NCBI GenBank assembly: GCA_036417435.1
Contig: CM070915.1
Location: 80,849,799 to 80,913,798, forward strand
Direction: 5' to 3'
DNA length: 64,000 nucleotides
Source: Inia geoffrensis
Taxonomy: Eukaryota; Chordata; Mammalia; Artiodactyla; Iniidae
In this document: positions 56,732 through 64,000 of the stretch, one piece after another
Layout: each line of letters starts with the position of its first letter
Position numbering within the stretch: position 1 is the stretch's first letter
The notes under the pieces: model-generated
What the model saw: the letters and a program-made list of their open reading frames with translations, nothing else
Databases searched by the model: none
Told to the model about the DNA's origin: nothing
Position numbers and translations under genes: made by a program

Positions 56732-59700
56732 GGAATGCAGAGGGATTAGGGTACAGCTTAGGGTACGACAGTGCTTAAGGTTTAGCGTTCGTGTGAAGGC
56801 AAGGGTTAATGTTAGTGTCCTGGGTAAGATTAGGGCACGGGTGAGGGTAAAGCTTCAGGTGAGGGTCAGGGTTAGGATTCGGGTTAGGGTTAGGGTTAGG
56901 GAATGGGGAGGGATTAGGGTACAGTTTAGGGTACGACAACGATTAAGAGTTAACGTACGTGTGAGGGGACGAGTTAGTGTTGGTGTCCTGGTTAAGATTA
57001 GGGCACGGGTGAGGGTGAGGTTTCGGGTGAGGGTCAGGGATAGAATTCGGGTTAGGGTTAGGGTTAGGGAATGGGGAGATATTAGGGCACAGTTTAGGGT
57101 ACCGCAACGCTTAAGGTTTAGCGTACGTGTGAGGTGACTAGTTAGTTTTAGTGTACTGCTTACGATTAGGGCACGGGTGCGGGTAAGGCCTCGGAAGAGG
57201 GTCACGTTAAGGGTTAGGGTTAGGGTTAGGGTTAGGGAATGGGGATTGATTAGGGTACAGGTTAGAATACGGCAATGGCTTAGGGTTAGCATACGTTAGA
57301 GGGCATGTGTTAGTGTTGATGTACTGGTTAAAATTCGGATACGGGTGAGGGTAAAGTTTCGGGTGAGTGTCATGGTTAGGTTTCAGGTTAGGGTTAGGGT
57401 TAGGGAATGGAGAGGGATTAGGGTACAGGTTACGGTACCGCTGCGGTTTAGTGTTAGCGTACGTGTGAGGGCACGAGTTAGTCTTGGTGTCCTGGTTAAG
57501 ATTAGGGCACGGGTGAGGGTAAGGTTTCGGGTGAGGGTCAGGGATAGAATTCGGGTTAGGGTTAGGGTTAGGGTTAGGTAATGGGGAGATATTAGGGCAC
57601 AGTTTAGGGTACCACAACGCTTAAGGTTTAGCGTACGTGTGAGGTCACTAGTTAGTGTTAGTGTACTGCTTACGATTAGGGCACGGGTGAGGGTAAGGCC
57701 TCGGAAGAGGGTCACGTTATGGGTTAGGGTTAGGGTTAGGGTTAGGGAATGGGGATTGATTAGGGTACAGGTTAGAATACGGCAATGGCTTAGGGTTAGC
57801 GTACGTTAGAGGGCATGTGTTAGTGTTGATGTACTGGTTAAAATTAGGACACGGGTGAGGGTAAAGTTTCGGGTGAGTGTTATGGTTAGGTTTCAGGTTA
57901 GGGTTAGGGTTAGGGAATGGAGAGGGATTAGGGTACAGGTTAGGGTACCGCTGCGGTTTAGTGTTAGCGTACGTGTGAGGGCACGAGTTAGTCTTGGTGT
58001 CCTGGTTAAGATTAGGGCACGGGTGAGGGTAAGGCTTCGTGTGAGGGTCAGGGTTAGGATTCGGGTTAGGGTTTGGGTTAGGGAATGGAGAGGGATTAGG
58101 GTACAGGTTAGGGTACGACAATGCTTAAGGGTTAGCGTACGTTTGAGGGCATGAGTTAGTGTTTGTGTACTGGTTAAGATTAGGGCATTGGTTAGGGTAG
58201 GGCATCGGAAGTGGGTCAGGTTTAGGGGTGGGTTTAGGGTTAGGGTTAAGGAATGGGGAGGGATGAGGGTACAATTTAGGGTACGACAACGCTTAAGGTT
58301 TAACGTACGTGTGAGGGCATGAGTTAGTGTTGGTGTCCTGGTTAAGATTACGGCACGGGTGTGGGTAAGGCTTGGGGTGAGGGTCAGGGTTAGGATTCGT
58401 GTTAGGGTTAGGTTTAAGGAATGCAGAGGGATTAGGGTACAGCTTAGGGTATGACAGTGCTTAAGGGTTAGCATTCGTGTGAGGGCAAGGGTTAGTGTTA
58501 GTGTCCTGGTTAAGATTAGGGCACGGGTGAGGGTAAGGCTTCAGGTGAGGGTCAGGGTTAGGATTCGGGTTAGGGTTAGGGTTAGGGAATGGGGAGGGAT
58601 TAGGGTACAGTTTAGGGTACGACAATGCTTAAGGGTTAGCGTAAGTGTGAGGCCACGAGTTAGTGTTGGTGTACTGGTTAAGATAAGGGCACCGATGAGG
58701 GTAAGGCCTCGGAAAAGGGTCACGTTCAGGGTTTCGATTAGGGTTAGGGTTAGGGAATGGGGAGGGACTAGGGTACAGGATAGGGTACGACAATGCTTAA
58801 GGGTTAGCGTACGTTTGAAGGCTTGAGTTAGTGTTTGTGTACTGGTTAAGATTAGGGCATTGGTTAGGGTAGGGCATCGGAAGTGGGTAAGGTTTAGGGG
58901 TGGGGTTAGGGTTAGGGTTAAGGATTGGGGAGGGATTAGGGTACAATTTAGGGTACGATAACGCTTAAGGTTTAGCGTACGTGTGAGGGCACGAGTTAGT
59001 GTTGGTGTCCTGGTTAAGATTAGGGCACGGGTGAGGGTAAGGCTTCGGGTGAGGGTCAGGTTTAGGATTCGTGTTAGGGTTAGGGTTAGGGAATGGGGAG
59101 ATATTAGGGCCCAGTTTAGGGTACCACAACGCTGAAGGTTTAGCGTACGTGTGAGGTCACTAGTTAGTGTTAGTGTACTGCTTACGATTAGGGCACGGGT
59201 GAGTGTAAGGCCTCGGAAGAGAGTCATGTTAAGGGTTAGGGTTAGGGTTAGGGTTAGGGAATGGGGATTAATTAGGGTACAGGTTAGGTTATGGCAATGG
59301 CTTAGGGTTAGCGAACGTTATAGGGCATAGGTTAGTGTTGATGTACTGGTTAAAATTAGGACACGGGTGGGTAAAGTTTCGGGTGAGTGTCATGGTTAGG
59401 TTTCAGGTTAGGGTTAGGGTTAGGGAATGGAGAGGGATTAGGGTACAGGTTAAGGTACCGCTGCGGTTTATTGTTAGCATACGTGTGAGGGCACGAGTTA
59501 GTCTTGGTGTCCTGGTTAAGATTTGGGCACGGGTGAGGGTAAGACTCTGGGTGAGGGTCAGGGTTAGGATTCGGGTTAGGGTTAGGGTTAGGGAATAGAG
59601 AGGGATTAGGTTACAGGTTAGGGTACGACAATGCTTAAGGGTTAGCGTAAGTGTGAGGGCACGAGTTATTGTTGGTGTACTGGTTAAGACAAGGGCACCG

Positions 59701-60095
59701 ATGAGGGTAAGGCCTCGGAAAAGGGTCACGTTCAGGGTTTCGCTTAGGGTTAGGGTTAGGGAATGGGGAGGGATTAGGGTACAGGATAGGGTACGACAAT
59801 GCTTAAGGCTTAGCGTACGTTTGAGGGCATGAGTTAGTGTTTGTGTACTGGTTAAGTTCAGGGCATTGGTTAGGGTAGGGCATCGGAAGTGGGTCAGGAT
59901 AAGGGATGGGGTTAGGGTTAGGGTTAAGGAATGGGGAGGGATTAGGGTACAATTTAAGGTACGACAACGCTTAAGGTTTAGCGTACGTGTGAGGGCATGA
60001 CTTAGTGTTGGTGTCCTGGTTAAGATTCGGGCACGAGTGAGGGTAAGGCTTCAGGTGAGGGTCAGGGTTAGGATTCGTGTTATGTTTAGGGTTAA
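56732..60095 (+). repeat. 20-monomer HOR (3364 bp), copy 1
   Basis: G56732, H56900, A57068, B57236, C/H57404, A57578, B57746, C57914, D/E58082, F58250, G58418, H/D58586, E58754, F58922, A59090, B59258, C59424, D59592, E59760, F59928. Length is 20 x 168 plus 6 (extra TTAGGG before A57578) minus 2 (GGGTGGGTAAAG in B59258). From B57236 to the end it is almost identical to copy 2. Confidence 0.92.
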
Positions 60096-63000
60096 GGAAT
60101 GCAGAGGGATTAGGGTACAGCTTAGGGTACGACAGTGCTTAAGGTTTAGCGTTCGTGTGAAGGCAAGGGTTAATGTTAGTGTCCTGGGTAAGATTAGGGC
60201 ACGGGTGAGGGTAAGGCTTCAGGTGAGGGTCAGGGTTAGGATTCGGGTTAGGGTTAGGGTTAGGGAATGGGGAGGGATTAGGGTACAGTTTAGGGTACGA
60301 CAACGATTAAGAGATAGCGTACGTGTGAGGGCACGAGTTAGTGTTGGTGTCCTGGTTAAGATTAGGGCACGGGTGAGGGTGAGGTTTCGGGTGATGGTCA
60401 GGGATAGAATTCGGGTTAGGGTTAGGGTTGGGGAATGGGGAGATATTAGGGCACAGTTTAGGGTACCACAACGCTTAAGGTTTAGCGTACGTGTGAGGTG
60501 ACTAGTTAGTTTTAGTGTACTGCTTACGATTAGGGCACGGGTGCGGGTAAGGCCTCGGAAGAGGGTCACGTTAAGGGTTAGGGTTAGGGTTAGGGTTAGG
60601 GAATGGGGATTGATTAGGGTACAGGTTAGAATACGGCAATGGCTTAGGGTTAGCATACGTTAGAGGGCATGTGTTAGTGTTGATGTACTGGTTAAAATTC
60701 GGATACGGGTGAGGGTAAAGTTTCGGGTGAGTGTCATGGTTAGGTTTCAGGTTAGGGTTAGGGTTAGGGAATGGAGAGGGATTAGGGTACAGGTTACGGT
60801 ACCGCTGCGGTTTAGTGTTAGCGTACGTGTGAGGGCACGAGTTAGTCTTGGTGTCCTGGTTAAGATTAGGGCACGGGTGAGGGTAAGGTTTCGGGTGAGG
60901 GTCAGGGATAGAATTCGGGTTAGGGTTAGGGTTAGGGTTAGGTAATGGGGAGATATTAGGGCACAGTTTAGGGTACCACAACGCTTAAGGTTTAGCGTAC
61001 GTGTGAGGTCACTAGTTAGTGTTAGTGTACTGCTTACGATTAGGGCACGGGTGAGGGTAAGGCCTCGGAAGAGGGTCACGTTATGGGTTAGGGTTAGGGT
61101 TAGGGTTAGGGAATGGGGATTGATTAGGGTACAGGTTAGAATACGGCAATGGCTTAGGGTTAGCGTACGTTAGAGGGCATGTGTTAGTGTTGATGTACTG
61201 GTTAAAATTAGGACACGGGTGAGGGTAAAGTTTCGGGTGAGTGTTATGGTTAGGTTTCAGGTTAGGGTTAGGGTTAGGGAATGGAGAGGGATTAGGGTAC
61301 AGGTTAGGGTACCGCTGCGGTTTAGTGTTAGCGTACGTGTGAGGGTTCGAGTTAGTCTTGGTGTCCTGGTTAAGATTAGGGCACGGGTGAGGGTAAGGCT
61401 TCGTGTGAGGGTCAGGGTTAGGATTCGGGTTAGGGTTTGGGTTAGGGAATGGAGAGGGATTAGGGTACAGGTTAGGGTACGACAATGCTTAAGGGTTAGC
61501 GTACGTTTGAGGGCATGAGTTAGTGTTTGTGTACTGGTTAAGATTAGGGCATTGGTTAGGGTAGGGCATCGGAAGTGGGTCAGGTTTAGGGGTGGGTTTA
61601 GGGTTAGGGTTAAGGAATGGGGAGGGATGAGGGTACAATTTAGGGTACGACAACGCTTAAGGTTTAACGTACGTGTGAGGGCATGAGTTAGTGTTGGTGT
61701 CCTGGTTAAGATTACGGCACGGGTGTGGGTAAGGCTTGGGGTGAGGGTCAGGGTTAGGATTCGTGTTAGGGTTAGGTTTAAGGAATGCAGAGGGATTAGG
61801 GTACAGCTTAGGGTATGACAGTGCTTAAGGGTTAGCATTCGTGTGAGGGCAAGGGTTAGTGTTAGTGTCCTGGTTAAGATTAGGGCACGGGTGAGGGTAA
61901 GGCTTCAGGTGAGGGTCAGGGTTAGGATTCGGGTTAGGGTTAGGGTTAGGGAATGGGGAGGGATTAGGGTACAGTTTAGGGTACGACAATGCTTAAGGGT
62001 TAGCGTAAGTGTGAGGCCACGAGTTAGTGTTGGTGTACTGGTTAAGATAAGGGCACCGATGAGGGTAAGGCCTCGGAAAAGGGTCACGTTCAGGGTTTCG
62101 ATTAGGGTTAGGGTTAGGGAATGGGGAGGGACTAGGGTACAGGATAGGGTACGACAATGCTTAAGGGTTAGCGTACGTTTGAAGGCTTGAGTTAGTGTTT
62201 GTGTACTGGTTAAGATTAGGGCATTGGTTAGGGTAGGGCATCGGAAGTGGGTAAGGTTTAGGGGTGGGGTTAGGGTTAGGGTTAAGGATTGGGGAGGGAT
62301 TAGGGTACAATTTAGGGTACGATAACGCTTAAGGTTTAGCGTACGTGTGAGGGCACGAGTTAGTGTTGGTGTCCTGGTTAAGATTAGGGCACGGGTGAGG
62401 GTAAGGCTTCGGGTGAGGGTCAGGTTTAGGATTCGTGTTAGGGTTAGGGTTAGGGAATGGGGAGATATTAGGGCCCAGTTTAGGGTACCACAACGCTGAA
62501 GGTTTAGCGTACGTGTGAGGTCACTAGTTAGTGTTAGTGTACTGCTTACGATTAGGGCACGGGTGAGTGTAAGGCCTCGGAAGAGAGTCATGTTAAGGGT
62601 TAGGGTTAGGGTTAGGGTTAGGGAATGGGGATTAATTAGGGTACAGGTTAGGTTATGGCAATGGCTTAGGGTTAGCGAACGTTATAGGGCATAGGTTAGT
62701 GTTGATGTACTGGTTAAAATTAGGACACGGGTGGGTAAAGTTTCGGGTGAGTGTCATGGTTAGGTTTCAGGTTAGGGTTAGGGTTAGGGAATGGAGAGGG
62801 ATTAGGGTACAGGTTAAGGTACCGCTGCGGTTTATTGTTAGCATACGTGTGAGGGCACGAGTTAGTCTTGGTGTCCTGGTTAAGATTTGGGCACGGGTGA
62901 GGGTAAGACTCTGGGTGAGGGTCAGGGTTAGGATTCGGGTTAGGGTTAGGGTTAGGGAATAGAGAGGGATTAGGTTACAGGTTAGGGTACGACAATGCTT

Positions 63001-63459
63001 AAGGGTTAGCGTAAGTGTGAGGGCACGAGTTATTGTTGGTGTACTGGTTAAGACAAGGGCACCGATGAGGGTAAGGCCTCGGAAAAGGGTCACGTTCAGG
63101 GTTTCGCTTAGGGTTAGGGTTAGGGAATGGGGAGGGATTAGGGTACAGGATAGGGTACGACAATGCTTAAGGCTTAGCGTACGTTTGAGGGCATGAGTTA
63201 GTGTTTGTGTACTGGTTAAGTTCAGGGCATTGGTTAGGGTAGGGCATCGGAAGTGGGTCAGGATAAGGGATGGGGTTAGGGTTAGGGTTAAGGAATGGGG
63301 AGGGATTAGGGTACAATTTAAGGTACGACAACGCTTAAGGTTTAGCGTACGTGTGAGGGCATGACTTAGTGTTGGTGTCCTGGTTAAGATTCGGGCACGA
63401 GTGAGGGTAAGGCTTCAGGTGAGGGTCAGGGTTAGGATTCGTGTTATGTTTAGGGTTAA
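60096..63459 (+). repeat. 20-monomer HOR (3364 bp), copy 2
   Basis: G60096, H60264, A60432, B60600, C/H60768, A60942, B61110, C61278, D/E61446, F61614, G61782, H/D61950, E62118, F62286, A62454, B62622, C62788, D62956, E63124, F63292. It shares both indels of copy 1. One of the few differences I found is GGGCACGAG near 57,985 against GGGTTCGAG near 61,349. Confidence 0.92.
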
Positions 63460-64000
63460 GGAATGCAGAGGGATTAGGGTACAGCTTAGGGTACGACAGT
63501 GCTTAAGGTTTAGCGTTCGTGTGAAGGCAAGGGTTAATGTTAGTGTCCTGGGTAAGATTAGGGCACGGGTGAGGGTAAGGCTTCAGGTGAGGGTCAGGGT
63601 TAGGATTCGGGTTAGGGTTAGGGTTAGGGAATGGGGAGGGATTAGGGTACAGTTTAGGGTACGACAACGATTAAGAGATAGCGTACGTGTGAGGGCACGA
63701 GTTAGTGTTGGTGTCCTGGTTAAGATTAGGGCACGGGTGAGGGTGAGGTTTCGGGTGATGGTCAGGGATAGAATTCGGGTTAGGGTTAGGGTTGGGGAAT
63801 GGGGAGATATTAGGGCACAGTTTAGGGTACCACAACGCTTAAGGTTTAGCGTACGTGTGGGGTCACTATTTAGTGTTAGTGTACTGCTTACGATTAGGGC
63901 ACGGGTGAGGGTAAGGCCTCGGAAGACGGTCACGTTAAGGGTTAGGGTTAGGGTTAGGGTTAGGGAATGGGGATTGACTAGGGTACAGGTTAGGGTACGG
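63460..64000 (+). repeat. 20-monomer HOR, partial copy 3 to window edge
   Basis: G63460, H63628, A63796 and the start of B63964. G and H look identical to those of copy 2, including GATTAAGAGATAGCG. In A63796 the match stops near 63,855, where GTGTGGGGTCACTATTTAG replaces the copy 2 sequence, so the copy either ends there or has been converted. Confidence 0.82.

Larger units (their letters stand above)
1..64000 (+). repeat. Telomere-derived 168-bp satellite array
   Basis: The whole window is a head-to-tail array of 168-bp monomers with no unique sequence between them. The landmark GGAATG recurs at 855, 1023, 1191, 1359, 1527, 1695, 1863, 2031, 2199 and 2367, always 168 bp apart, and this spacing holds to the right edge apart from small indels. 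Each monomer divides into exactly 28 hexamers in one register with TTAGGG. Typically hexamers 3, 5, 17 and the last three or four are perfect or near-perfect TTAGGG, and most others differ by one to three bases. All copies lie in the same orientation. I saw no transposable element, inverted segment, RNA gene or gene-like interruption. Origin from a telomeric repeat is an inference from the register and composition. Whether the array is subtelomeric, pericentromeric or interstitial cannot be read from the window. Confidence 0.97.

Noticed and set aside
56732..63459. Near-identical 3364-bp copies as an assembly error
   Set aside because: Not proven either way. The copies do differ at a few bases and the third begins to diverge near 63,855, which favours real tandem copies, so I report them as such with the check stated.
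1..64000. Functional telomere at this place
   Set aside because: Perfect TTAGGG runs never exceed seven units. The rest is diverged and organised in monomers, so this is not a terminal telomeric tract.

Overview
This window holds no recognisable gene. All 64 kb is one uninterrupted tandem satellite built from diverged copies of the TTAGGG telomere hexamer, all in the same orientation (G-rich strand on +). It begins and ends inside the array. The sequence points to a eukaryote with the TTAGGG-type telomere (vertebrates, many other animals, many fungi and some protists and plants share it); I cannot name the organism. If the array is subtelomeric in the usual orientation, the chromosome end lies beyond the right edge. 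A pericentromeric or interstitial location is equally compatible with the sequence.

The basic unit is a 168-bp monomer, exactly 28 hexamers long, counted here from the first G of GGAATG. About 380 monomers follow one another head to tail. I sorted them by eye into eight types, A to H, from diagnostic hexamers. The default order is A-B-C-D-E-F-G-H, a 1344-bp higher-order repeat (HOR). Many monomers are chimeras of two types joined in register; I write these as 5' type/3' type, for example H/D. They look like products of unequal exchange.

Layout, left to right. 1-8087: mixed 8-mer derivatives, with a segment at 15-1850 repeated at 4897-6900. 8088-13,700: a 13-monomer HOR (2184 bp), about 2.5 copies. 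13,632-21,521: irregular 8-mer derivatives. 21,522-25,390: a 16-monomer HOR (2688 bp), about 1.4 copies. 25,391-31,518: irregular, including a truncated monomer that runs into seven perfect TTAGGG repeats at 26,105-26,146. 31,519-44,090: a nested HOR with block order Y X X Z Y X Z Y, whose unit X-Z-Y is 26 monomers (about 4.36 kb). 44,091-56,731: 7-monomer and 4-monomer HORs and mosaics, with a 36-bp internal duplication at 45,676-45,747. 56,732-64,000: a 20-monomer HOR (3364 bp), two full copies almost identical to each other and the start of a third.

Long open frames exist on both strands, but they are products of the hexamer arithmetic (Arg-Val, Pro-Asn and Leu-Thr dipeptide runs). They stop at fixed positions of particular monomer types, and the starts I checked are GTG or TTG. 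I do not annotate any as a gene. The main interest is a telomere-derived satellite with nucleosome-sized monomers and layered HOR structure resembling the way alpha satellite is organised. I saw no transposon, RNA gene, CRISPR array or unique sequence anywhere.
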